Part shown: one piece after another, positions 1 to 7,209 of the stretch
Position numbering within the stretch: the first letter of the stretch is position 1
How the letters are laid out: each line of letters starts with the position of its first letter
Assembly (NCBI RefSeq): GCF_900232995.1
Contig: NZ_OCVX01000003.1
Coordinates: 1,424,741-1,488,740 of the forward strand
Length of the DNA stretch: 64,000 nt
Source of the DNA: Mycobacterium simulans
GTDB taxonomy: Bacteria > Actinomycetota > Actinomycetes > Mycobacteriales > Mycobacteriaceae
Direction of reading: 5' to 3'
Program-made: the position numbers and the translations under genes
Notes under the pieces: model-generated
Databases searched by the model: none
Seen by the model: only the letters and a program-made list of their open reading frames with translations
What the model was told of the DNA's origin: nothing

Positions 1-38
1 CACCGCCTCAGTTGTGCAACAGACCCCGCCCCGCCCCC

Positions 39-210
39 CCCGCGCCGCCAGCGCCGATCAGCCGAGCCGCTCCACCGCCGCCACCGCTTCCAGCGTCGCC
101 ACCCGCGTTGGCAACGGCGGAACCACCTACACCGCTGCCAACGCGGGTGGCGACGCTGGAAGCGGTGGCGGCGGTGGAGCGGCTCGGCTGATCGGCGCTG
201 GCGGCGCGGG
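39..210. repeat. Perfect 75-bp inverted repeat (fold-back) in PGRS coding sequence
   Basis: Bases 39-113 are the exact reverse complement of 136-210, with a 22-bp spacer. The symmetry stops abruptly outside the arms. The arms are Gly/Ala-type PGRS coding sequence, so one arm is a copy of coding DNA and not a classical terminator. It may be a real fold-back duplication or a hairpin assembly artefact; the sequence alone cannot decide. Confidence 0.93.
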
Positions 211-331
211 TGGTGCGGGAGGTAGCGGTGGGGCCGCGGCCGGGAGTCCTGCGGGGACCCCCGGAGCCGACGGGCTCAAAGGCGACGACGGCGCCGACGG
301 GTGGTTGGGCAACCACGGCGCGGCGGGCTAG
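136..331 (+). pseudogene. PE_PGRS-like C-terminal fragment
   Basis: The plus-strand frame that closes at the TAG at 329-331 encodes Gly/Ala-rich repeats (GGAGGAGG-type) with a tail containing GADG and GDDGADG, as in the 3' ends of PE_PGRS genes. No PE domain precedes it: reading upstream, the frame runs into the inverted copy of itself (39-113), where the amino acids become Ser/Thr/Arg/Pro-rich and unlike PGRS. It is therefore a truncated tail, either a pseudogene fragment or the end of a gene whose 5' part was lost or mis-assembled. PE_PGRS proteins are surface or secreted mycobacterial proteins. No function can be assigned to this remnant. Confidence 0.5.
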
Positions 332-402
332 GCGTCTACGAAATTCGCACGGGGTAGGCAGCACGTCTGAGAAGGCATGGGAAGTAACCCTGCCAACAGT
401 TT

Positions 403-1230
403 TCAACTCGACGACTGAATGCTGCCCACATCCTGCTTGATCGCGGCGATCGCGTCGACCGGGGTGAGGTTTTGGCCTTGACTGTTCTGCCCGAGTTGTG
501 GCCAGCCGCCGCCGTTGGGTCCGCGTAGTTGGTCCCAGATCTCGCGGACCTTGGTCAGCAGTTCGGCTTGTTCCTCATCGGTGAGCGCCATCAACGGTCC
601 TCCGTTCGTTGTGATGCCGCAGGCGGCGGCAAACTGTTGCGGTGTCAGCCCGTCGGCAGAGTTCATGTCGCATCGACCGAACGGTGGCGCGCCCTGCGGC
701 AGATTCGGGCTGTAGCCCTGCCCGTCGGTGTACTGGTGCGCGACTTGGCCGGGAAGGTTCGGATTCGACCCGTAGCCGGCTCCTATGACCCGCAGGCCCG
801 GTGGGCGCACCCGCCACATGTTGAAAAAGTCATAGGCGTTGGCGTATCCGATGATTCGCGCGGCAGATCCCGCGTAGTCGGCGAGGTTCCAGTAGAGCTG
901 GTTGATCCAGTTGGACCCGTCACTCGGCGGGTTGCCGCCCGACTCGACATCGAGCATCAATGCCACGCGTTGGTGCAAGCCGCCTTCGGCGTCGATCATC
1001 GAACGCACGGTGTTGGCGTTAGCCTGCCAATTCGGGCGGACGTAGGTGTAGACGATTCCGAACGTCAACCGCCTGGTGTCCAACGCGGCACGCATCCACG
1101 CATAGTTGCGCGCGAAGTTGTGGTCCCGATAGGTGCCGTCGCAAACACGGATCGAGAGCACTCGGTAGGGGTATGAGTTATCCACTGGCACTTGGTATTC
1201 GGAGACGTCAGCGAACAAAGTGTCCGTCAC
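403..1230 (-). CDS. GH25-like lysozyme (phage-type peptidoglycan hydrolase)
   Basis: A 275-residue protein. The GTG start at 1230 has an AAGGGGGA ribosome-binding site just upstream; a longer in-frame extension to 1647 runs antisense through the next gene and is rejected. Residues 6-13 (FADVSEYQ) fit the first beta-strand motif of glycoside hydrolase family 25, and MLDVES (D94, E96) fits the catalytic D-x-E. HQYTDG and CDMN further on match the C-terminal GH25 strands. The family cuts the MurNAc-GlcNAc bond of peptidoglycan. The C-terminal 60 residues (LTDEEQAELLTKVREIWDQL, then polar Gly/Gln linkers) resemble tails of mycobacteriophage-encoded proteins. There is no signal peptide, which suits a phage or tailocin origin or holin-dependent export. 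Probably a prophage remnant; substrate untested. Confidence 0.75.
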   Translation of the reverse strand: MTDTLFADVSEYQVPVDNSYPYRVLSIRVCDGTYRDHNFARNYAWMRAALDTRRLTFGIVYTYVRPNWQANANTVRSMIDAEGGLHQRVALMLDVESGGNPPSDGSNWINQLYWNLADYAGSAARIIGYANAYDFFNMWRVRPPGLRVIGAGYGSNPNLPGQVAHQYTDGQGYSPNLPQGAPPFGRCDMNSADGLTPQQFAAACGITTNGGPLMALTDEEQAELLTKVREIWDQLRGPNGGGWPQLGQNSQGQNLTPVDAIAAIKQDVGSIQSSS

Positions 1231-1287
1231 TGCATCCAATCCCCCTTTGCCGCAATGCCTGGAAGGGTACTCGGTATTGTCGCCGCT

Positions 1288-1713
1288 ATGGCTGATCGTA
1301 GGGCTGATCGACCCGCTCGGGTTGGCGACGTGCATCAGATTGCCGCGTCGATGCCGCACGTGAAGCGCCTCGAAGGGCCGAAGGGCAACAGCATCTATCA
1401 GGTCGGTGGCAAGTCGTTCGTGTTCTTCCGGACCCCTCAGCCAGACGCAGTCGATCCGGTGACCAGTGAACGCTACAACGACGTGATCATGCTGTGGGTG
1501 GAGTCGGAAGGCGACAAGCTGGCACTGACCCAAGATCCCGCGTCGCCTTTTTTCACCACCGCCCACTTCGACGGGCATCCTTCGGTGCTCGTGCGGGCCG
1601 GTCGGTTGGCGGAAATCAGCGTCACGGAATTGACCGAGCTCATTCAAGACGCATGGTTATCTCGCGCGTCGAAGCGGCGGGCAACGGCCTGGCTCGCAAC
1701 GCAACATCTGTAA
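1288..1713 (+). CDS. MmcQ/YjbR family protein
   Basis: A 141-residue protein starting at ATG 1288 (MADRR). It has the small single-domain MmcQ/YjbR (CyaY-like fold) pattern: a start such as VHQIAASMPHV, then YQVGGKSFVFF, a stretch predicted as beta-strands with DVIMLWV, and a C-terminal helix with ELTELIQDAWLSRASKRR. Members are often called DNA-binding proteins because of a double-wing-like fold, but no biochemical role is settled. It is divergent from the lysozyme gene, with 57 bp between the starts, so the two probably share a promoter region. Family assignment is fairly firm; function unknown. Confidence 0.7.
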   Translation: MADRRADRPARVGDVHQIAASMPHVKRLEGPKGNSIYQVGGKSFVFFRTPQPDAVDPVTSERYNDVIMLWVESEGDKLALTQDPASPFFTTAHFDGHPSVLVRAGRLAEISVTELTELIQDAWLSRASKRRATAWLATQHL

Positions 1714-1822
1714 CTGGGCTGTTTCGACGGCGGTGAATTACTCGCCTGCGCAGGTTTAGACATAGGTGCAACGGGTATCTGGCGAGCATACGGGAATTTT
1801 CTCGGACTCTACGGAGGTCACG

Positions 1823-2050
1823 ATGCGCGGTCGCGGAATTCTCGGGGCGGTTGTGCTGGTGTGGATGCTCATCGGCGTTGTCGCTGCATGGCAGCGTGAC
1901 TACTTCAAGGGTAGCGAAACCACTTGCGCGTCAGCGGGAACCGTTGCCGTCACGGTAATCGCCGGTCCGTTGAACTACTTCGGTGTCAACCCGAAAGTAA
2001 AGGATTGCCGTTTGCCGCAACCCAGCGCAATGCAAATTGTGCTTAACTGA
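1823..2050 (+). CDS. Small exported or membrane protein
   Basis: A 75-residue protein. ATG 1823 is chosen because a strong GGAGG site lies 5 bp upstream (1813-1817); an in-frame extension upstream has no such signal. After a basic start (MRGRG) comes one hydrophobic segment, roughly residues 5-20 (ILGAVVLVWMLIGVVAA), followed by a polar domain with two cysteines (TTCAS and KDCRL) that could form a disulfide outside the membrane. It is 20 bp upstream of another tiny membrane protein and probably co-transcribed with it. I recall similar small proteins in other mycobacteria but cannot name a family. Confidence 0.65.
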   Translation: MRGRGILGAVVLVWMLIGVVAAWQRDYFKGSETTCASAGTVAVTVIAGPLNYFGVNPKVKDCRLPQPSAMQIVLN

Positions 2051-2070
2051 TCTATGTAAAGGAATTCGCC

Positions 2071-2226
2071 ATGATTGTCGTCGGTGCGATCTTGCTAATC
2101 CTCGGATTTGTGTTTGGGATACATTTGTTGACCGTCCTGGGCGTCGTTTTGCTGGTGATTGGTGCGGTCATGTGGGCCCTGGGCGCTATTGGCCGCCCCG
2201 TCGCCGGCAGGCGATACTGGTACTAG
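2071..2226 (+). CDS. DUF6131-like small membrane protein
   Basis: A 51-residue protein read directly from ATG 2071, with AAAGGAA upstream and TAG at 2224-2226. The sequence is almost wholly hydrophobic: two membrane segments (about residues 2-15 and 19-38) separated by a short GIH turn, and a basic aromatic tail ending RRYWY. This pattern matches the DUF6131 family of short actinobacterial membrane proteins, as I remember it. No function is known. It follows the 75-residue membrane protein gene by 20 bp and is closed by a strong hairpin immediately downstream. Confidence 0.7.
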   Translation: MIVVGAILLILGFVFGIHLLTVLGVVLLVIGAVMWALGAIGRPVAGRRYWY

Positions 2227-2239
2227 GCATGAAGCGGGT

Positions 2240-2274
2240 ACGGTCGCGTGACTGCTCAGCAGTCACGCGACCGT
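2240..2274. terminator. Perfect 17-bp-arm hairpin
   Basis: An exact inverted repeat with one central base (arms ACGGTCGCGTGACTGCT and its complement), 13 bp after the small membrane protein gene and 62 bp before tcrX. There is a TTT after the stem but no long T-tract, as is usual for mycobacterial intrinsic terminators. It should separate the upstream pair from the tcrXY unit. Confidence 0.75.
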
Positions 2275-2336
2275 TTCACAGCTCGCGCATAGCAACGGCA
2301 TAGCCTTGCCCTAGACGGCGGCGCATACTGGAATCC

Positions 2337-3077
2337 GTGACTGCCCCTCGAACCTCTGTTGAGCGGGTCGTGATGTGTCGTGCCGACGGCAAGCCGGTCA
2401 ACGTCCTGGTCGTCGACGACGAACCCGTTCTCGCCGAGATGGTGTCTATGGCATTGCGCTACGAGGGCTGGAATATCGCCACTGCCGGTGATGGTTTGTC
2501 GGCCATCGCAGCGGCCCGCGCCGAGCGACCCGACGTAGTGGTACTCGACGTGATGTTGCCCGACATGAGCGGCCTCGACGTTCTGCACAAGTTGCGCAAC
2601 GAGAATCCGGGCCTACCGGTGCTGCTGCTCACCGCCAAGGATGCGGTGGAAGATCGCATCGCCGGGTTGACCGCAGGGGGTGACGACTATGTCACCAAGC
2701 CGTTCAGCATCGAGGAGGTCGTGCTGCGGCTGCGGGCGCTGTTGCGGCGCACGGGCATCGCAACGGTCGACAGTGGCGCCCAACTCGTGGTCGGAGATCT
2801 GGTGTTGGACGAAGACAGTCACGAAGTGACGCGCGCCGGCGAACCGATCTCGCTAACCTCCACCGAGTTCGAACTACTGCGGTTCATGATGCGTAACTCC
2901 AAGCGCGTGCTGAGCAAGGCACAGATCCTGGACCGCGTGTGGAGCTACGACTTCGGCGGGCGGTCCAACATCGTCGAGCTGTACATCTCCTACCTGCGCA
3001 AGAAGATCGACAACGGTCGTGAACCCATGATCCATACGCTGCGCGGCGCGGGCTATGTCCTCAAGCCGGCCCGCTAG
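2337..3077 (+). CDS. tcrX: Two-component response regulator TcrX
   Basis: An OmpR/PhoB-type response regulator of 246 residues from GTG 2337. An ATG at 2373 would give 234 residues, the length I recall for M. tuberculosis TcrX, so the start is uncertain. The receiver domain has the acidic pair DDE at 27-29, the phospho-acceptor D71 in LDVMLPD, and K121 in VTKPF. The C-terminal winged helix (about 150-244) contains LTSTEFELLRFMM and the recognition region with RSNIVELYISYLRKK. Its cognate kinase TcrY starts inside its 3' end, so the pair is translationally coupled. Known literature describes TcrXY as an auto-phosphorylating pair induced by iron limitation and starvation in M. tuberculosis. Confidence 0.92.
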   Translation: MTAPRTSVERVVMCRADGKPVNVLVVDDEPVLAEMVSMALRYEGWNIATAGDGLSAIAAARAERPDVVVLDVMLPDMSGLDVLHKLRNENPGLPVLLLTAKDAVEDRIAGLTAGGDDYVTKPFSIEEVVLRLRALLRRTGIATVDSGAQLVVGDLVLDEDSHEVTRAGEPISLTSTEFELLRFMMRNSKRVLSKAQILDRVWSYDFGGRSNIVELYISYLRKKIDNGREPMIHTLRGAGYVLKPAR

Positions 3078-4557
3078 GGCGCCACGGGTCTGGTCGCTTC
3101 GACTCCGGCTCTTGGTCGGCCAAGTCGTCGTGCTCGTCATCGTCTGTGTCGGCATCATCGGGGCGACCGAACTGGCGCTGCACCACCCCCTGTTGGCACA
3201 GCTCGATAGTCAGCTTGCCGGCACCTCCTACCGCTCGGCGTTGATGTATCCCGAACGGCGACGCGATGCGCACATATTCGTCAGGCCGGGCCCCGGCCCG
3301 AAATTCCTCGATGCCCCGGGCCAGCCGGCCGGCATGGTCGGGGCTGTGGTGAATAAGGGCGAGACGGTTGACGCCGGCTATCTGACCAGCAGCGGTGCCC
3401 GGGCCGCGCTGACCCCAACCGCACAGGCTCAACTGGAACAGATCGCCGCCAGCCGCACCCCGATGACGTTGAACCTCGACGGGCTGGGCAGGTACCGCGT
3501 CGTGGCAGCGCCGAGCCGCAACGGGGGCGACGTCATTGTCACTGGCCTGTCGATGGCGAACGTTGACGCGACGATGTTCCGGATGCTGATTATCTTCGGG
3601 ATCGTCACATTGATCGCGGTGGTTGCGGCGACCACCGCCGGAATTGTCATCATTAGGCGCGCGCTGGCGCCGCTCCGCCGCGTCGCGCAAACCGCCGGTG
3701 AGGTTGTCGACCTGCCGTTGGACCGGGGCGAGGTGCAACTGCCCGTGCGGGTGCCCGAACCCGATGCCAACCCCTACACCGAGGTGGGCCAACTTGGGTC
3801 TGCGGTCAACCGGATGCTCGACCACATTGCGGCCGCCTTGTCGACGCGGCAGGCCAGCGAGACCCGAGTGCGCCAGTTCGTCGCCGATGCCAGCCACGAG
3901 CTGCGTACCCCGCTCGCCGCGATCCGCGGCTACACCGAACTCACGCAGCGTATGGGTGACGACCCGGAGGCGGTGGCGCACGCGATGAGCCGGGTGGCAT
4001 CCGAGACCGAGCGGATCACGCGTCTGGTCGAGGACCTGCTGCTGCTGGCTCGCCTGGACTCCGGCCGGCCGTTGGAACGCGAACCGGTGGACCTGTCCCG
4101 CCTGGCGGTTGACGCGGTCAGCGACGCGCACGTGGCAGGTCCGGATCACCAGTGGGAGCTCGACCTGCCCGCCGAACCGGTGGTGGTCCCCGGTGATGCG
4201 GCGCGGTTGCACCAGGTGGTGACCAACCTGCTTGCCAACGCGCGCATCCACACCGGCGCAGGCACCGTCGTGACGATGAGGCTGACCACCGAGCCGACGC
4301 ACTCGGTGCTGCAGGTCATCGACAACGGCCCCGGCATTCCGAAAGCGATGCAGTCGGAGATATTCGAGCGGTTCGCGCGCGGCGACACGTCACGTTCTCG
4401 CAAAGGCGGCAGCACCGGGCTGGGTCTGGCGATCGTCTCCGCCGTGGTCAAGGCCCACAACGGGACGATCACGGTGAACAGCTCGCCCGGTCATACCGAG
4501 TTCGCGGTGCGGTTGCCAATCAACGGGTGGCACCCGCCCGCGCCAACGTCAACGTGA
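3055..4557 (+). CDS. tcrY: Sensor histidine kinase TcrY
   Basis: A 500-residue membrane sensor kinase. ATG 3055 lies 23 bp before the tcrX stop, giving an overlapping operon. Two membrane segments (about 18-40 and 177-199) flank a periplasmic sensor of about 135 residues; a HAMP-like linker follows. The HisKA domain has DASHELRTPL with phospho-acceptor H281. The HATPase domain shows the N box (HQVVTNLLANA), the G1 box DNGPG and the G2 box GSTGLGLAIV. It phosphorylates TcrX; the signal is not defined by the sequence. It converges tail-to-tail with lpqH with only 7 bp between stops. Confidence 0.92.
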   Translation: MSSSRPARAPRVWSLRLRLLVGQVVVLVIVCVGIIGATELALHHPLLAQLDSQLAGTSYRSALMYPERRRDAHIFVRPGPGPKFLDAPGQPAGMVGAVVNKGETVDAGYLTSSGARAALTPTAQAQLEQIAASRTPMTLNLDGLGRYRVVAAPSRNGGDVIVTGLSMANVDATMFRMLIIFGIVTLIAVVAATTAGIVIIRRALAPLRRVAQTAGEVVDLPLDRGEVQLPVRVPEPDANPYTEVGQLGSAVNRMLDHIAAALSTRQASETRVRQFVADASHELRTPLAAIRGYTELTQRMGDDPEAVAHAMSRVASETERITRLVEDLLLLARLDSGRPLEREPVDLSRLAVDAVSDAHVAGPDHQWELDLPAEPVVVPGDAARLHQVVTNLLANARIHTGAGTVVTMRLTTEPTHSVLQVIDNGPGIPKAMQSEIFERFARGDTSRSRKGGSTGLGLAIVSAVVKAHNGTITVNSSPGHTEFAVRLPINGWHPPAPTST

Positions 4558-4564
4558 GGTCAGG

Positions 4565-5047
4565 TCAGGAACAGGTCACGTCGATTTCGAACGGCTTGTT
4601 CACCGGCGATGTTGGGTTAGCCATGTCAACGCCGGTAGCGGTCCCGGTGATCTTGTAGGAGTTGCCATTCTTGGTTGCCGAGGCGTTGCCCTGACCGGTG
4701 CCGGAGGTGTATCCGAGCGTTACTCCGTTGACGTTGCCCAGCCCAACAGACTTCACCTCGGGGGGGTTGGCGTCGCTTAGCACGGCGGCAATGCCTGTCG
4801 CTGCACCACCGATCGCGATGTTGAGGTTGCCGGCCGCTGTTGTGCACACGACGGAGCCGCTGACGTTCTGGTCCTTGCCGTCAATGATGACCTTGGTCCC
4901 TGAGGCACCGCCTCCTCCGCCCGGCGCCGATGTGCCCGCAGTCGTGGTGCCGCCACCGCCCGTACTCGACTTGTTGCTCGAACAACCGGAAAGACCCGCA
5001 GCCAAGATTGCTGCCGCGGCTACCGTGACCGTTAGTCCACGCTTCAC
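4565..5047 (-). CDS. lpqH: 19-kDa lipoprotein antigen LpqH
   Basis: A 160-residue lipoprotein beginning at GTG 5047 with an AAAGGAG site upstream. The signal sequence [20 protein letters not shown] ends in the lipobox LSGC, where the cysteine is lipidated. A low-complexity Ser/Thr/Gly linker (about 23-50) varies from M. tuberculosis, while the C-terminal domain ([38 protein letters not shown]) is nearly the same as I recall. The protein is an exported, acylated TLR2 agonist and adhesin in M. tuberculosis. The diverged linker is one of the best signs that this is not an M. tuberculosis complex strain. Confidence 0.95.
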   Translation of the reverse strand: MKRGLTVTVAAAAILAAGLSGCSSNKSSTGGGGTTTAGTSAPGGGGGASGTKVIIDGKDQNVSGSVVCTTAAGNLNIAIGGAATGIAAVLSDANPPEVKSVGLGNVNGVTLGYTSGTGQGNASATKNGNSYKITGTATGVDMANPTSPVNKPFEIDVTCS

Positions 5048-5241
5048 CTGTGCTCCTTTGCCTGTTGTAGCGGTCCATCGGCATGAGGACCGTCCGCAGT
5101 ATGCGGGTTAACTGGACCGGAGGTCTAGGTGCGGCGAAGAATTATTTTCCGGTTCGTCGGGTCTTTCGACGTCGTCGTGCCGGCTAGCCGGACCTATTGG
5201 GAGCTTTCGAAGGCCGCCGTGGTAATGGCAATGTATTGCCG

Positions 5242-7116
5242 ATGGACCACAAACCTCCTACGGCGATAATCGAGTCGGCACATCGCGAACACTCGCTACC
5301 GCTGCATGACACAACGGATTTCGACGACGCCGATCGCGGATTTATTGCGGCCCTGTCCCCGTGCGTCATTAAGGCCGCCGACGGCCGCGTGGTGTGGGAC
5401 AACGACGCATATGCATTTCTCAGCGGACCCGCGCCGACATCGGTGCATCCAAGCCTGTGGCGGCAGTCGACGCTGGCGGCCAAACAGGGCCTGTATGAAG
5501 TGGTGCCGGGCATTTATCAGGTCCGCGGATTCGACATTTCCAATATCAGCTTCGTCGAGGGCGACACCGGAATCATCGTCATCGACCCATTGGTGTCCAC
5601 CGAGGTGGCGGCGGCGGCGCTGGCCTTGTATCGCACTCACCGCGAAGGTGATCGTCCCGTCGTCGCCGTGATCTACACCCACAGCCACGTCGATCACTTC
5701 GGTGGCGTGCTGGGCGTTACCACCCAGGCAGACGTCGACGCCGGAAAGGTTGCAGTCCTGGCGCCGCAGGGCTTTACCGCCCATGCGATCCAGGAGAATG
5801 TCTACGCGGGTCCGGCTATGACGCGCCGCGCGACATACATGTATGGCACCCTGTTGGCGCGCGGACCGCTGGAGCAGGTGGGCTGCGGCCTAGGCCAGAC
5901 CCCGTCGACTGGCGAGGTGGCGATGATTGTCCCCACCGTCGACATCCGGACAACCGGGGAGACCCACACCATCGACGGTGTGGAGATCGAGTTCCAGATG
6001 GCGCCGGGCACTGAGGCTCCCGCCGAAATGCACTTCTATTTCCCGCAATTCCGCGCGCTATGCATGGCCGAGAATGCCACCCACAACCTGCACAACCTGC
6101 TGACCCTGCGTGGCGCGTTGGTGCGTGACCCGCGTGCCTGGTCGGGTTATCTCACCGAAGCGATCGACACGTTCGCCGATCGCAGCGATGTGGTGTTCGC
6201 TTCCCACCACTGGCCGACCTGGGGGAGAGTGCGGATCGTCGAATTCCTTTCGTTGCAACGAGATCTGTACGCGTACCTGCATGACCAGACGCTGCGGCTG
6301 CTCAACCAGGGTTATACCGGCGTCGAAATCGCCGAAATGTTCCAGATGCCACCGGCGTTGGAGCAGGCCTGGCATACCCGCGGCTACTATGGGTCGGTCA
6401 ACCACAATGTCAAGGCGGTCTACCAGCGCTATATGGGATGGTTCGACGGCAACCCGGCTCGGCTGTGGCCGCATCCCCCGGAAGCGCTCGCCCCCCGCTA
6501 TGTCGAGGCCCTCGGCGGAATCGACCGAGTGGTCGAACTCGCGCGGGCGGCCTTCGGTTCCGGCGACTTCCGCTGGGCGGCCACGCTGCTCGACCACGCG
6601 ATCTTCACCGACAGCGACCACGCGGCGGCTCGCGGGCTGTATGCCGACACATTGGAGCAGCTGGCATACGGTGCCGAAAACGCAACGTGGCGCAACTTCT
6701 TCATGACTGGCGCCGCTGAATTGCGCGTCGGCAACGTGGGCACCGCGACTCAAGCAACCTCACCAACTTTGCTCTCCCAGCTGACGCCGGAGCAGATCTT
6801 CGACAGCATTGCCATTCGGGTCAACGGCCCGCGCAGCTGGGACCTCGATCTCGCCATCGACATCACGTTCGCTGACTTGGCTACCAACTATCGGCTCACG
6901 CTGCGCAACGGGGTGTTGATTCACCGCAAGATTGCCGCTGACCCGGCCACCGCGAAGGTTACGGTCAAGCTGGACAGTAAGTTTCGGCTTCTGATGGCCG
7001 CGGGCGGTGACTTCACCTCGCCCGGGCTGGAACTGTCTGGTGACGCCACGGCCTTGGCGTCGATGCTGGGTGCACTCGATGAAGCGAACCCGGACTTCAA
7101 CATCGTCACACCTTAG
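5242..7116 (+). CDS. Alkylsulfatase, metallo-beta-lactamase fold (Rv3762c-like)
   Basis: A 624-residue class III alkylsulfatase of the SdsA1 type. ATG 5242 (MDHKPPT) gives a length close to the 626 I recall for Rv3762c; a TTG at 5197 would add 15 residues. The MBL domain carries the metal ligands in THSHVDHFGG (H147, H149, D151, H152), further ligands in MAENATH, and SHHWPTWG. A dimerisation domain follows (about 370-490), and the C-terminal SCP2-like domain (about 500-620) probably holds the alkyl chain. The enzyme hydrolyses alkyl sulfates to alcohol and sulfate. It is divergent from lpqH. Confidence 0.88.
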   Translation: MDHKPPTAIIESAHREHSLPLHDTTDFDDADRGFIAALSPCVIKAADGRVVWDNDAYAFLSGPAPTSVHPSLWRQSTLAAKQGLYEVVPGIYQVRGFDISNISFVEGDTGIIVIDPLVSTEVAAAALALYRTHREGDRPVVAVIYTHSHVDHFGGVLGVTTQADVDAGKVAVLAPQGFTAHAIQENVYAGPAMTRRATYMYGTLLARGPLEQVGCGLGQTPSTGEVAMIVPTVDIRTTGETHTIDGVEIEFQMAPGTEAPAEMHFYFPQFRALCMAENATHNLHNLLTLRGALVRDPRAWSGYLTEAIDTFADRSDVVFASHHWPTWGRVRIVEFLSLQRDLYAYLHDQTLRLLNQGYTGVEIAEMFQMPPALEQAWHTRGYYGSVNHNVKAVYQRYMGWFDGNPARLWPHPPEALAPRYVEALGGIDRVVELARAAFGSGDFRWAATLLDHAIFTDSDHAAARGLYADTLEQLAYGAENATWRNFFMTGAAELRVGNVGTATQATSPTLLSQLTPEQIFDSIAIRVNGPRSWDLDLAIDITFADLATNYRLTLRNGVLIHRKIAADPATAKVTVKLDSKFRLLMAAGGDFTSPGLELSGDATALASMLGALDEANPDFNIVTP

Positions 7117-7135
7117 TACCGCGAGTACCGCGAGA

Positions 7136-7205
7136 GTACCGCGAGCAGACGCAAAATCACCCTGGAACGCGCGTTCCAAGGCGATTTTGCGTCTGCTCGC
7201 GGTAC
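7136..7205. terminator. 70-bp near-perfect palindrome between convergent genes
   Basis: The whole 70 bp folds on itself around the centre GGAACGCGCGTTCC, with only two mismatched pairs (7159/7182 and 7162/7179). The outer arms read GTACCGCGAGCAGACGCAAA and complement. It lies between the stop of the alkylsulfatase gene and that of the convergent transporter gene, so it should act as a bidirectional terminator. The short phrase ACCGCGAG also occurs as direct repeats just upstream (7118-7136). Confidence 0.8.
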
Positions 7206-7209
7206 CTAC

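Noticed and set aside
1..331. Complete PE_PGRS gene at the left edge
   Set aside because: No PE domain or credible start; the upstream half is the inverse copy of the downstream half.
3061..4302. 413-codon open frame antisense to tcrY
   Set aside because: It mirrors the high-GC codon structure of tcrY, is rich in Arg, Gly and His, has no start signal and resembles no family.
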